From Candidatus Bathyarchaeota archaeon (lineage in GTDB: Archaea; Thermoproteota; Bathyarchaeia; Bathyarchaeales; DTEX01), in the NCBI GenBank assembly GCA_018396435.1, contig JAGTRG010000006.1:1-47164 (forward strand): a DNA stretch of 47,164 nucleotides. Reading direction: 5' to 3'. The position numbers were made by a program, and so were the translations under genes. This document shows, one piece after another, positions 29,006 through 38,759 of this stretch; within the stretch, counting starts at the first letter, position 1, and each line of letters begins with the position of its first letter. The notes under the pieces are model-generated. The model was not told the DNA's origin, did no database searches, and saw nothing but the letters and a program-made list of their open reading frames with translations.

Positions 29006-29452
29006 TTAAACAATAAAGACGCTGCTTATCTGAAAATACCGCTTTGCAAGAAACCTTAATTTCTCAGCGTTTCTACCATTCTTGCCAATAGCCATACCTT
29101 TATCCTTATAATCCACTGCGACGACAGCAATAGTATTTCCATCAGGTTTCTTAGTTATCCGCACTTCCTTCACCTTCGCAGGCTTCAAGGCATTCTTTAT
29201 CAGTTGAACTGGATCGTCGGAAAATTCAACTATCTCGTATTTTTTACCAGTCATCTTCTCAAGAAGCGATATGTTCTTTCCCCCTTTGCCTATTGCTACT
29301 CCAGCCTCACCCTCTTTAACTACAAATATTATTCTATCAAATTGGTTGTCAATTATGCAGTCCCTAACACTTGCCCCTGTCAGGCTTTCAAAAAGCGCTA
29401 TATATTTTAGTTCCTCATTGGTGAAACGTATTCCCCTAGACATTTTCACCAC
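29006..29452 (-). CDS. NusA-like KH-domain transcription factor
   Basis: GVAIGKGGKNISLLEKMTGKKYEIV and MAIGKNGRNAEKLRFLAKRYF; conserved rpoA-rpl30e-nusA-rps12 order. Confidence 0.92.
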   Translation of the reverse strand: MVKMSRGIRFTNEELKYIALFESLTGASVRDCIIDNQFDRIIFVVKEGEAGVAIGKGGKNISLLEKMTGKKYEIVEFSDDPVQLIKNALKPAKVKEVRITKKPDGNTIAVVAVDYKDKGMAIGKNGRNAEKLRFLAKRYFQISSVFIV

Positions 29453-29774
29453 CCGAGAATTTGAGTATATCCGAATCGCCGGGGTCTCTTACTGCTAAAG
29501 AGGCAACTAGAAAGGGTTTTCTGCAGGCTGCACCAAGATCTAGACTTGAGCCGGGATATATAATAAATGGGATGTTCGATAGTTTGCAATAGTATTTTAT
29601 TTTTTCACGTATGTCGCTTGGACAGTTATATGCTACGATTACGAGCCTAACCCTCCCGGCCATAACATTTTTTATAGTTACATTTGACCCGAATAAAATT
29701 TTTCCGGATCTAACGGCTATACTTAGAGATTTATCAATGTCGCTTTTACTGAGACTACTCAACTTTTTCACCAC
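29436..29774 (-). CDS. rpl30e: 50S ribosomal protein L30e
   Basis: LSIAVRSGKILFGSNVTIKNVMAGRVRLVIVAYNCPSDIREKIKYYCKLSNIPFI. Confidence 0.93.
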   Translation of the reverse strand: MVKKLSSLSKSDIDKSLSIAVRSGKILFGSNVTIKNVMAGRVRLVIVAYNCPSDIREKIKYYCKLSNIPFIIYPGSSLDLGAACRKPFLVASLAVRDPGDSDILKFSGGENV

Positions 29775-32700
29775 TCTCCTTGTTTGCAGTTGCTGAGGGA
29801 GCCGTCATATAAATTTCAACCAGCCCTGTCCCTATCGGGATGGTCTGCCCGATTATAACGTTTTCAGTTACGCCCTTTAATGGATCGACTTCCCCTCTAA
29901 TGGCAGCCTCAACAATGTTTGGGACTGTTATTTCGAAGGCTGCTCTTGCAAGAACGCTTGGTTTTCCGCCGCTAACTCCGTGCCGCCCTATCTGCCTAAT
30001 GCTACCTGTCGCCGTCATTATATCGGCCACGAGCATTATGTGCCTTATGTCAACGTCCAAACCTTGCTCCTCAAGTACGCTCGTTGCTTCTTCCACTATG
30101 GCGTTTCTGGCGGCTTCCACGCCCAATGTCCTTTCTATTTCATGTAAATTGTTTGTGGTTGTTCTAGTTGGGTCAACACCTATAACCTCTAGAACCCTTG
30201 GCAGATTAGAGCCGTCGGTTCTTATAATCCATTCGCCCTCTTCTTCAGTCACATAAACTCTTCGTATGCCGTTTATGCCCCCTATATGATAAGATGAAAC
30301 TTTGCCTAGAAGTTTCTTTACATCCATCTTCTTCTTAGGCTCAATAAACAGCATATTTTCTTCAAACTTCAGAGAGCAGGTCGGCATATTAACAATATTG
30401 TTTAGATCATCCATCGTTATGCCGCGCTCATCCATTCTACGCTTGTCGAATTTAACAATTATCCCTCCAGTTTCAGGGTTTATGTAAATTGCCTCAGAAA
30501 TATCCTCTACCGTTGTGTAGAGAATTTTTCGGGCAACCTCTGTTGCCTTTTCCCTACTCTTCCTATGCTCCTCATCTAAATATATAGTCATTATTGGCGT
30601 TGATGGTTCCCTTCTCGCATCAACTATCTCTATTAAACGCGGTAATCCAAGCGTAACATTCTGTTCTCTTACACCAGCATAGTGGAAGGTTCTCAGAGTC
30701 ATCTGGGTACCGGGCTCGCCGATAGATTGAGCTGCAATTACACCAACTGCTTCTCCAGGCTCAACAAGAGCTTTCCTATAACGTTCTAGAGCCAAGTTAA
30801 CCGCTAAGTCTACGCCCTCCTCACTAAGGCCAGAGTTTACCAATCCATCTAGGAGCTCACGAACCAGAAGCGGCGTTAGCTCTTCTTTAGCCTTATTTAT
30901 CTGCTCCTCAATGTACTCTTTTGTTGCGAACTCTCCCCGCTCAACCATGAGTTTAACCTGCTCAATAAGTCTGCTAACATTAACAGCCTTACCATGATCG
31001 CTTTTAGCTGGATCAACGCCATCTTCGCCATACTTGAACTGTATGATTTCACCTAGGGGATTTCTTACTGTTCCATCGTATTCAACACGCAGGTGCTCCA
31101 ATGCATTAATCAATCTTCTCTGCATATATCCGCTCTGCTGAGTTCTAACGGCTGTGTCTACTAGGCCTTCGCGCCCGCCCATAGCGTGGAAGAAGAATTC
31201 AATCGGATCCAGACCATCCCTATATGATGAATATACGAACCCCCTTGCCTTAGGGAATGGGTCGCCTAGTTCAAAATGTGGCAAAGCCCTCTCTAGGTAT
31301 CCGCGTATGATACGTTTGCCGCGTATTGATTGCTGACCTAGTATTGCAGCCATCTGCCCTATGTTAAGCGTTGAACCCCTAGCGCCAGTCTTAGTCATTA
31401 TTATGCCTGAATTATCGATTTCAAGATCTTCCTCAGCTATTTTGCCAGCCTTCTCCCTAGCCTCAGCCAGCTCATTCATGACATATAGTTCAAATGAGTC
31501 CATGATGGTCTGTCCTGGGAGCCGCTCAAGAGTCCCGTCTCGCAGAGCTTTAGTGAACTCAGCTATTCTCTTCTCGGCCGTTCTCACTATTTGGCGTATT
31601 TTCCGCTTGGCTTCGGCAGAAAGATCAAGCTCTTCGAAGGAGTATGTGAAGCCGCGCATCGTCATGAATCTTGTGAGAAAGTGGCTGATTTGATTAAGGA
31701 ATTTTCTGCCCGCTTCAGTTCCATAATCCTTTATTATTCTATGGAGAAGACTCTCTGATTTCTCAGCCCCTATGGAGTTTTTATCAATTACTCCTTTAAT
31801 TAGAACGCCATTCTTAATGACAACGTAAGCATCGTATGGGCAATCCTCTTTCAAGCATTGCTCACAACTTCTACAAACGCTGGCCCTAAGCGTATAGCTG
31901 AAATCCTTCGGAAGGAATAAGCTGAATATTTGCTTACCGGTCCATAATGGTTTAGGCTCCTTAATAGCCGGTTCAGGGAGGGGACCATCATATTCAGCAG
32001 CAGACAATAATTCGCATACTTCCTTTTTGTCTAGAAATGTTGATTTTCGAGTTAAGAGGAAAGAAGCTGTTATAAAGTCTCTTATGGCACCTATTATTGG
32101 ACCTCCAAATCTCGGCGACAAAATGTGGTCTTGGACCTGCATGAGAAGGCGGGCTTCGGTTTGAGCCTCCTCACTCTGTGGAACATGAAGATTCATTTCG
32201 TCCCCATCGAAATCAGCGTTGTATGGTGGACAGACGCATAGGTGAAGCCTAAAAGTCTTATATGGAAGAACCTTAACGTAATGAGCCATTATAGACATCC
32301 TATGTAATGATGGCTGCCTGTTAAAGATCACTATATCACCATTCTGCAGATGCCTCTCGACGATGAAGCTCGGCTCAAGGGCCTCCGCCAGCTTATCTCT
32401 GTCCGTAACAAACTCTAGCCTAACACGTTTCCCATCAGGTCTAACAATATATAGTGCTCCCGGATATTTATCCGGACCATTTTTTACAAGTTCACGTAAT
32501 CTTTCAATGTTCCATGGGGTGACCTTCTCCGGTAAGGTTAATCTCATAGCTACGCTTATCGGCACACCAACCTCGTTTACATCTAGGTTTGAGTCCGGAC
32601 TGATAACGGTTCGGGCTGAGAAATCAACCCTCTTGCCGGATAGGTTGCTTCTGAACCTGCCCTCTTTCCCCTTCAAGCGTTGGGACAGCGTTTTCAGAGC

Positions 32701-33597
32701 TCTTCCAGATCGATGTCTGGAGGGCGGGATGCCGGATGATTCATTGTTAAAGTATGTTGTGACATGATACTCTAAAAGCTCAGATAAGTCCTGAATTATA
32801 AGCGTTGGTGCACCAGCCTCTATGTTCTCCTTAAGACGTTGATTTATTCGGACTATATCAACAAGTTTATGCGTTAAATCATCTTCGGATCTTATTCCCG
32901 ACTCAAGCGTTATAGAGGGTCTAACATAGACCGGTGGAACCGGTAAAACTTGAAGTATCATCCATTCTGGGCGCGCATTTTTCGGGTCGAAACCTAGAAG
33001 CTCAAGGTCCTCGTCGGATATCCTCTCGAATCTTTCACGTACCATGTTTGCAGTTAAACGCTGGGAGCCTTCCTTCTCCGTATACTCGTGAAAGATCGTT
33101 GGCTTAACAAACTCTATTTTATATTGCTTGGCGCCGCAGTATGGACATTCTCGATTCCTTTTTGCCTCTTCAAAAACCCTATTATAGAATGAGGCTGGCA
33201 CAGTACCAATCAATCTACGCAGTCTTTCCATCCTAGCTTTAAGAGATTTAACCGTTTTCTCGGGGAGAAGCACGCGTCCACAATTCCTACATATTGCTTG
33301 GAGAAGATTATGTATTACCTCGGTGAACTCAACATGGATTATTGGAACTGCAAGCTCAATATGTCCAAAATGCCCAGGACACCTCACCGATGTATTTCCG
33401 CAGGTCCTGCAACGCTGCCCAGGCTCAAGAACACCTAGTCGGCTATCCATGAGCCCAGATGGTATTACTGCCCCATCCTCATCGTAGGTGTCAGCTGTTT
33501 GAATTTCAACAACGGACATCTTCCTTATTTCTTGTGGTGAGAGTATTCCGAAACTTATCTGGTCTATTACTTTATAGTACGCTTCTTCAACTGCCAT
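29755..33597 (-). CDS. rpoA: DNA-directed RNA polymerase subunit A, unsplit (A'+A'' in one ORF)
   Basis: 1280 aa containing NADFDGDEMNLHVPQ (A') and GEAVGVIAAQSIGEPGTQMTLRTFHYAG...GVSGGKPSVLARAAFE (A''). Confidence 0.97.
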   Translation of the reverse strand: MAVEEAYYKVIDQISFGILSPQEIRKMSVVEIQTADTYDEDGAVIPSGLMDSRLGVLEPGQRCRTCGNTSVRCPGHFGHIELAVPIIHVEFTEVIHNLLQAICRNCGRVLLPEKTVKSLKARMERLRRLIGTVPASFYNRVFEEAKRNRECPYCGAKQYKIEFVKPTIFHEYTEKEGSQRLTANMVRERFERISDEDLELLGFDPKNARPEWMILQVLPVPPVYVRPSITLESGIRSEDDLTHKLVDIVRINQRLKENIEAGAPTLIIQDLSELLEYHVTTYFNNESSGIPPSRHRSGRALKTLSQRLKGKEGRFRSNLSGKRVDFSARTVISPDSNLDVNEVGVPISVAMRLTLPEKVTPWNIERLRELVKNGPDKYPGALYIVRPDGKRVRLEFVTDRDKLAEALEPSFIVERHLQNGDIVIFNRQPSLHRMSIMAHYVKVLPYKTFRLHLCVCPPYNADFDGDEMNLHVPQSEEAQTEARLLMQVQDHILSPRFGGPIIGAIRDFITASFLLTRKSTFLDKKEVCELLSAAEYDGPLPEPAIKEPKPLWTGKQIFSLFLPKDFSYTLRASVCRSCEQCLKEDCPYDAYVVIKNGVLIKGVIDKNSIGAEKSESLLHRIIKDYGTEAGRKFLNQISHFLTRFMTMRGFTYSFEELDLSAEAKRKIRQIVRTAEKRIAEFTKALRDGTLERLPGQTIMDSFELYVMNELAEAREKAGKIAEEDLEIDNSGIIMTKTGARGSTLNIGQMAAILGQQSIRGKRIIRGYLERALPHFELGDPFPKARGFVYSSYRDGLDPIEFFFHAMGGREGLVDTAVRTQQSGYMQRRLINALEHLRVEYDGTVRNPLGEIIQFKYGEDGVDPAKSDHGKAVNVSRLIEQVKLMVERGEFATKEYIEEQINKAKEELTPLLVRELLDGLVNSGLSEEGVDLAVNLALERYRKALVEPGEAVGVIAAQSIGEPGTQMTLRTFHYAGVREQNVTLGLPRLIEIVDARREPSTPIMTIYLDEEHRKSREKATEVARKILYTTVEDISEAIYINPETGGIIVKFDKRRMDERGITMDDLNNIVNMPTCSLKFEENMLFIEPKKKMDVKKLLGKVSSYHIGGINGIRRVYVTEEEGEWIIRTDGSNLPRVLEVIGVDPTRTTTNNLHEIERTLGVEAARNAIVEEATSVLEEQGLDVDIRHIMLVADIMTATGSIRQIGRHGVSGGKPSVLARAAFEITVPNIVEAAIRGEVDPLKGVTENVIIGQTIPIGTGLVEIYMTAPSATANKESGEKVE

Positions 33598-33598
33598 T

Positions 33599-36500
33599 TT
33601 AAGCCCTCTCCTTTAATTTAAGCCTAGGTGTAATGCATAGGCTCATTAACTCCTGTAAGAGAAGCTTGAATGCGTATGAAACTACAGCCGGCGAGATGTC
33701 AGCTTTATCTCCGCAGACGTGACACAGGTACTTACGCTGTTTCATGTCATAGTATGCTATAAAGCCGCAGTTTTCACAAATATGCAGCATGTATTTATCT
33801 GATTCTTCAAGTAACCTATCTTGTAGGAGTAATGCTACGCCATGCCCTATTAGGCAATCTCTTTCCATTTCACCGAAGCGTAGCCCGCCGCCTCTAGCCC
33901 GTCCTTCAGTCGGCTGCCTAGTCAGCATTTGAACCTGGCCTCTAGCTCTTGCATGAATCTTGTCAGCAACCATGTGATGCAGCTTCTGGTAGTAAACAAT
34001 GCCCATAAATATGTCAGCCACATACTTTTCGCCGGTTACGCCATTATACAGAACCTCTCGCCCAGTATAGCTAAAGCCCATGTTTATCAGCATGCGTTTC
34101 AAGGCTTCGCCGCGCCTCTTGCCGATGAACGGTGTGCCATCCATGGCTTCACCTCTTAAGGCCGCTATCTTGCCAGCCATAGATTCCAGGAACTGCCCAA
34201 TGGTCATCCTTGAGGGCATAGCGTGCGGATTAATTATCACGTCGGGAACAAGTCCGTCTACGCTAAATGGCATATCCTCCTGCGGCACTATCATACCTAT
34301 TACCCCCTTCTGCCCATGTCTGGAAGCGAACTTGTCACCCAACTCCGGTATCCGCTCATCCCGCACTCTAACCTTAACCAGCCTGTTTCCCTCGCTTGTT
34401 TCAGTTATGAAAACAGCATCAACCACGCCATTTTCAGAAGGCCTCATTTCAATCGATGAATCCCTCATTGCCGGACCCCTAGTTTCAAACTCCTTATATT
34501 CCTCGAGAAACCTTGGCGGGCTAATTCTGCCTATTAAAACGTCTCCGCCTGAAACCTCCGCTTCAAGTCCCACTATTCCATCTGGTTCGAGAAGACGGTA
34601 GTATTGCTCTCCTCTATAACCTCTCGTCCCAGGCTCCGGCACCGCTAAGCGATCCCTGAGCCCACCTAAATATTGGCGGCACTCAACCTCATAAAGCCTA
34701 TAGAAAGTGGAGCGGGCTAAACCGCGCTCTATGGATGCCTTATTGAAAATTATAGCGTCTTCCATATTGTATCCTTCATACGATAGAACCGCTACAACGC
34801 AATTCTGCCCAGATGGGCGCAGATCATAGCTTATGATTTCCATAGACTTAGTTTTTACCAGCGGTTTCTGCGGGTAATGAAGTATATGAGCTCGTGAGTC
34901 AACTCTAAAGGGGAAGTTAATTGCGTATATGCCTAAAGCTTGCTTAGCCATTGCTGACTCATAAGAGTTGCGCGGAGACTGGTTGTGCTCCGGGTATGGT
35001 ATCAATGATGCGCAGATCCCAAGGATCAAGTATGGTGCCAGCTCTAGATGAGTATGCTGAGGCGTGATACTTTCAGGGTATAGCGCTATATAGGCGTTCT
35101 CCTCCTCTTCAGCGTCTAAATATTCAATTATGCCATGCTTCATTAAGTCGCTCCAAACCCATTCCTTAGAAGCGATTTTCTCAATATGTTCTTCCTGCAG
35201 CTTCGGCACGCCGTTCTCAACTATAATTAAGGGTCTACGTATTCTTCCCTCATCACAGTTTACGTAGACTTCACGCTTAACGCCGTAAACCTCTGAGAAG
35301 TAGGCGACGTTGATCTCCGGCGAGATCTCGCCTCTCCTTCTTACCCTTCTCAACTCCGAAACTAGCCTTTCTGGGTTATCATGATAGCCCATCGGGACGC
35401 CGTTCACGAAAACTTTTGCACCATTAATCTTCAGCGACTCGCCGGCTTCAGATAGCGGAACAACACCACGCTTATAAAGCTCATGCTTAACTCTTTCAGG
35501 GTCTACACCTATTGATATTGAAGCCGATAACGCTAGATTCTTGACTAATCCACAGTTTGCGCCCTCAGGAGTTTCATTTGGACACAGCCTACCCCAATGC
35601 GTAGCATGCAGATCCCTAGCCTCAAAGTTAGGTTGACTTCTGCTCAGCGGTGACTGCAGCCTTCGGAGATGACTGTACGTTGATGTGAGATTTGTTCTAT
35701 CAAGTAATTGTGTTATGCCGACTTTTCCACGACCCCAATTGCCGGTTGCTAGGGCATGCTGAATCTTCTCGGTCACTATTCCAGGCCTAACAGCTATTGA
35801 AACGCTTATCATACGCTTTCTTGAACCCATCCTCTCGAGCTGATATTTAATGTCACGGCACAAGTTTCTGAACGCAATTCGGAATAAATCAGCAAGCAAT
35901 GGGCCAGCTAACTTTAACCGCTTATTTTTAACATGATCTTTATCATCAGGTTTACGTCTGCCGAGCTTAAGTTCAACGATTCTAGCGGCCATCTCACCAA
36001 GCAGATAAGCCTTATCGATTCTTTTACTGGAGGACCTTCCGATGTGAGGCATGAAGTTTTGATCTATGAGCTGTTCAGCTCTCTGAAGGCGGTAGCTTTT
36101 AACTTGCCCATGAGCTACGCGGTTTCCAATGAATAAAAGCGCATCTTCAACAGTATTTACGTCGGCAGCCTCCTCAAATGACGGCTCAAGCTCGCTTTGC
36201 ACTTCCTTATCCAGCGAAACCGCTTCAGCTATTTCCTTATCGGATTCAAGACCAAGCGCCCTCATAAGGACAACAAAAGGTATTTCTGATGGAACGCCGG
36301 GCATAGAAACATGCAGCGAACCATTAGGTTTCATACGCATCTCAATTCTAGCCCTAAAACCAACCGTTGTCGAAAATATCTTAGCCCTATAAATCGGTGT
36401 AGCTCCCTTAGTTTCTACATCTACAAGTATACGGTTAGGAGCTAAATCCTCAAGGGCAACGATAACCCTCTCAGACCCGTTAATTATAAAGTAGCCTCCG

Positions 36501-36967
36501 GGATCAAGCGGATCTTCACCATGCCTAATTAATTCATCCTCGGAGACGCCGGAGAGATAACAGTACTTTGATTTGAGCATTGTTGGCAGATCACCTATAT
36601 AAACAAGCTCCTTATCCATCTCTCTGCCACCTATGACAGGCATCATCTCAACAGACATGGGCATTGCATACGTTAGGTTCCTTAGGCGTGCCTCCATAGG
36701 ATAGATCTCATGACGGGTCCCATCAACCTCAGTAACGTACGGCCCGTAGATAACTCCGTTCTCAGTCTCACGGGCAATGAAAATTCTGCCAAACCTTATT
36801 TTATAAGGCCCCTCTGGAACCTCGATCTCTATTTCTTTAACTTCGTCTATTATTTTCTGGAGACCATGCTCGATAAACTCATTATAGGAGTCAAGATGTT
36901 GCCTAACCAGCCCCTTCTCTTCAAAAAAAGATTTCATAACCAGAAAGGAATCCTTAAGATTAGTCAA
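33599..36967 (-). CDS. rpoB: DNA-directed RNA polymerase subunit B, unsplit
   Basis: 1122 aa; GDKFASRHGQKGVIG, YNMEDAIIFNKASIERG, C-terminal zinc site CENCGF...CHVCGD. Confidence 0.97.
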   Translation of the reverse strand: MTNLKDSFLVMKSFFEEKGLVRQHLDSYNEFIEHGLQKIIDEVKEIEIEVPEGPYKIRFGRIFIARETENGVIYGPYVTEVDGTRHEIYPMEARLRNLTYAMPMSVEMMPVIGGREMDKELVYIGDLPTMLKSKYCYLSGVSEDELIRHGEDPLDPGGYFIINGSERVIVALEDLAPNRILVDVETKGATPIYRAKIFSTTVGFRARIEMRMKPNGSLHVSMPGVPSEIPFVVLMRALGLESDKEIAEAVSLDKEVQSELEPSFEEAADVNTVEDALLFIGNRVAHGQVKSYRLQRAEQLIDQNFMPHIGRSSSKRIDKAYLLGEMAARIVELKLGRRKPDDKDHVKNKRLKLAGPLLADLFRIAFRNLCRDIKYQLERMGSRKRMISVSIAVRPGIVTEKIQHALATGNWGRGKVGITQLLDRTNLTSTYSHLRRLQSPLSRSQPNFEARDLHATHWGRLCPNETPEGANCGLVKNLALSASISIGVDPERVKHELYKRGVVPLSEAGESLKINGAKVFVNGVPMGYHDNPERLVSELRRVRRRGEISPEINVAYFSEVYGVKREVYVNCDEGRIRRPLIIVENGVPKLQEEHIEKIASKEWVWSDLMKHGIIEYLDAEEEENAYIALYPESITPQHTHLELAPYLILGICASLIPYPEHNQSPRNSYESAMAKQALGIYAINFPFRVDSRAHILHYPQKPLVKTKSMEIISYDLRPSGQNCVVAVLSYEGYNMEDAIIFNKASIERGLARSTFYRLYEVECRQYLGGLRDRLAVPEPGTRGYRGEQYYRLLEPDGIVGLEAEVSGGDVLIGRISPPRFLEEYKEFETRGPAMRDSSIEMRPSENGVVDAVFITETSEGNRLVKVRVRDERIPELGDKFASRHGQKGVIGMIVPQEDMPFSVDGLVPDVIINPHAMPSRMTIGQFLESMAGKIAALRGEAMDGTPFIGKRRGEALKRMLINMGFSYTGREVLYNGVTGEKYVADIFMGIVYYQKLHHMVADKIHARARGQVQMLTRQPTEGRARGGGLRFGEMERDCLIGHGVALLLQDRLLEESDKYMLHICENCGFIAYYDMKQRKYLCHVCGDKADISPAVVSYAFKLLLQELMSLCITPRLKLKERA

Positions 36968-37473
36968 ACTTTCATGTTCCCTCCGATAAAGATTTGAGAT
37001 TTATGCGATGTACGTATTATTAGGATTAACACTTCCCCCATTAAATCGCCTCATCCATCAGTAGCTGCGCATCCATAACTGCAAGGGCAAAAAAGTAAAC
37101 AACAAGACGAGACTAATAAACTTTCCCTTAAACAAATGCTATGAATATAAAAATTTTGCGCATATAATCCACTGGCTGAAGGCAAAATAAAAATAGGTTT
37201 CAGAGACCCGCATTCTCAAAGTACATATGATATGAACGTTGATAAAGAAAGTTATAGAATGCGAAAATACGTGTCAAAAGACACCGCATTTTTAGGATTT
37301 ATTCTTAAAGTGGCCATATACATTTGTAAAAAGGCTCCAGCTCTTATAGCAGAAATAACAGAAACATATGATGCTAATTCAATATAAGTATCAGCAGCCC
37401 TAGCTCTAACAGACGCCATCTCTATTAAATTCCGTAATTCTGCGATGTATGAGAGTAACTGCGCCTTTTTTCA

Positions 37474-37854
37474 TTAGGTATTTGGGCATTCAAACATGGT
37501 TTCTTTAGAAACTGCCTTTAGGATCATAATATGTGTTAGATGACTTTCTTTCTTCGCTCCATGCCAATGCCTCTCTCCAGCCGGGATTAAAACAAATGTT
37601 CCTGGCGTTACTTCGTACTGCGTATCCTCGTTTGCTACAATCCCTATGCCGGCCAAAATATATAATGCTTGATCACAATCATGGATGTGCCATCGTGTTC
37701 TATGACCTGAGGGGAAATGAACTATAAATACTCTAAAGTCTTTTGAGTCGTTAGGAGTTATGAAACGCTGAACCTCAGCCCTTTCGCAAAACGCTCCTCC
37801 TTCCATATTTTCGACCGGCACATCTGAATATCTCAAGACCTTCAACTTTCCCAC
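37474..37854 (-). CDS. Cupin-domain protein
   Basis: FPSGHRTRWHIHDCDQALYILAGIGIVANE...PGTFVLIPAGERHWHGA. Confidence 0.85.
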   Translation of the reverse strand: MGKLKVLRYSDVPVENMEGGAFCERAEVQRFITPNDSKDFRVFIVHFPSGHRTRWHIHDCDQALYILAGIGIVANEDTQYEVTPGTFVLIPAGERHWHGAKKESHLTHIMILKAVSKETMFECPNT

Positions 37855-38022
37855 TCTCCATCCATATATTCATATGCATTACTTATTTGAATATAATGTT
37901 TCCATGAATTTAGATTTATGATAAGACATGGTCTCTGGTGCCACGGAAAAATGGGCTATCGAAAAGTTCATGAAAAATCATCTTATGCGATGATTGGATT
38001 TGGTGGTAAAAATTATTCTTCA

Positions 38023-38157
38023 GCCCCAGCTCCGCAGGCCGACGTCTTAATCCTGGCTAGACTACGGGTCCATAATTCAACGTTTCGGCTGATCTAATTT
38101 AGTTTGGCGGACCCGGTGGGATTTGAACCCACGATCTCCGGCTTTCCGCGCTGGGGC
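38023..38157 (-). tRNA. Circularly permuted tRNA-Arg(GCG) gene: 3' half 38105-38143, 33-nt intervening sequence 38072-38104, 5' half 38032-38071
   Basis: Minus strand: GCCCCAGC-GCGG-AAA-GCCGG-AGATC-GTGGG-TTCAAAT-CCCAC-CGGGTCC-G-CCA ... GGACCCG-TA-GTCT-AGCCAGGATTA-AGAC-G-TCGGC-CTGC-GGA-GCTGGGGC. The halves are in reversed order. They share acceptor stem GGACCCG/CGGGTCC, anticodon stem TCGGC/GCCGG, 8-bp terminal helix GCCCCAGC/GCTGGGGC, BHB central helix CTGC/GCGG and 3-nt bulges GGA/AAA. Joining gives loop CUGCGGA. Confidence 0.93.
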
Positions 38158-38171
38158 ATATTTGACATGCA

Positions 38172-38181
38172 ATTTATAAAT
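38172..38181 (-). promoter_or_regulatory. Candidate TATA box for the permuted tRNA-Arg gene
   Basis: atttataaat lies about 15-24 nt upstream (minus strand) of the GCCCCAGC leader. Confidence 0.45.
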
Positions 38182-38333
38182 GAAGGAAAGGAAATTATAA
38201 ATGCTTTGTCTATTTCGCTGCGGCTATCCCTAGATTCATGTTCAGACTCGATGACGCATCATCCCCATATGGAATAAATGGGATGATAAGAGCTTTTATA
38301 TTTCTGATGGTGGAATCATTTCTTGGTGTTTAT

Positions 38334-38600
38334 ATGAGCGTTCAAATATCTCCTGAAGATTTAGCCGAGGCTGAGGATGTTGACTTTGTTGAGGAGAAAG
38401 AAGTATGGAACATTTATAAATTAAGTGACGGCTCAACGCTTAAGGTTAAGCTTGTTCTGACCGGCGTTAAGAGGCTTAAAAAGTGGAACCCTGATGGAAC
38501 ACCCATATATGTGATAAATTCGCAGAACATAGTTCGCGTCGTCAATGTTCCAAAGGAATTAAAAGCCAAACCTAAAGAGCCAAGCTTCAGGCCAGCCTAG
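38334..38600 (+). CDS. Conserved archaeal small protein of unknown function
   Basis: MSVQISPEDLAEAEDVDFVEEKEVWNIYKLSDGSTLKVKLVLTGVKRLKKWNPDGTPIYVINSQNIVRVVNVPKEL. An internal Met inside ORF 38238-38600 is the likelier start. Confidence 0.65.
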   Translation: MSVQISPEDLAEAEDVDFVEEKEVWNIYKLSDGSTLKVKLVLTGVKRLKKWNPDGTPIYVINSQNIVRVVNVPKELKAKPKEPSFRPA

Positions 38601-38759
38601 GTGAAAAGGATAGTAAAAAGTATAAAAATTCATAGTTCCACTTATTACCTTTCGCCTTTCAACAGTCAGAGACGACGTTACTTCTAATTCTAAACGTTAA
38701 GATTACCAATCATTAAAATTTTGAGGACCCTAGTAAATCGAAGTGTCTGAAAGATAAAA

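Noticed and set aside
29840-36392. Many plus-strand ORFs of 60-173 aa across rpoA and rpoB
   Set aside because: They are antisense to highly conserved RNA polymerase genes; Ser/Leu/Ile-rich composition typical of shadow ORFs.
37252-37470. Minus-strand readable stretch KKAQLLSYIAELRNLIEMASVRARAADTYIELASYVSVISAIRAGAFLQMYMATLRINPKNAVSFDTYFRIL*
   Set aside because: Coherent-looking but short (about 70 codons), no good start codon upstream of an internal ATG, and no recognised family; not enough support for a CDS call.
38023-38157. Two unrelated tRNA fragments or a degenerate tRNA duplication
   Set aside because: The two halves are mutually complementary in both acceptor and anticodon stems and in the 8-bp terminal helix, with no missing or duplicated positions.
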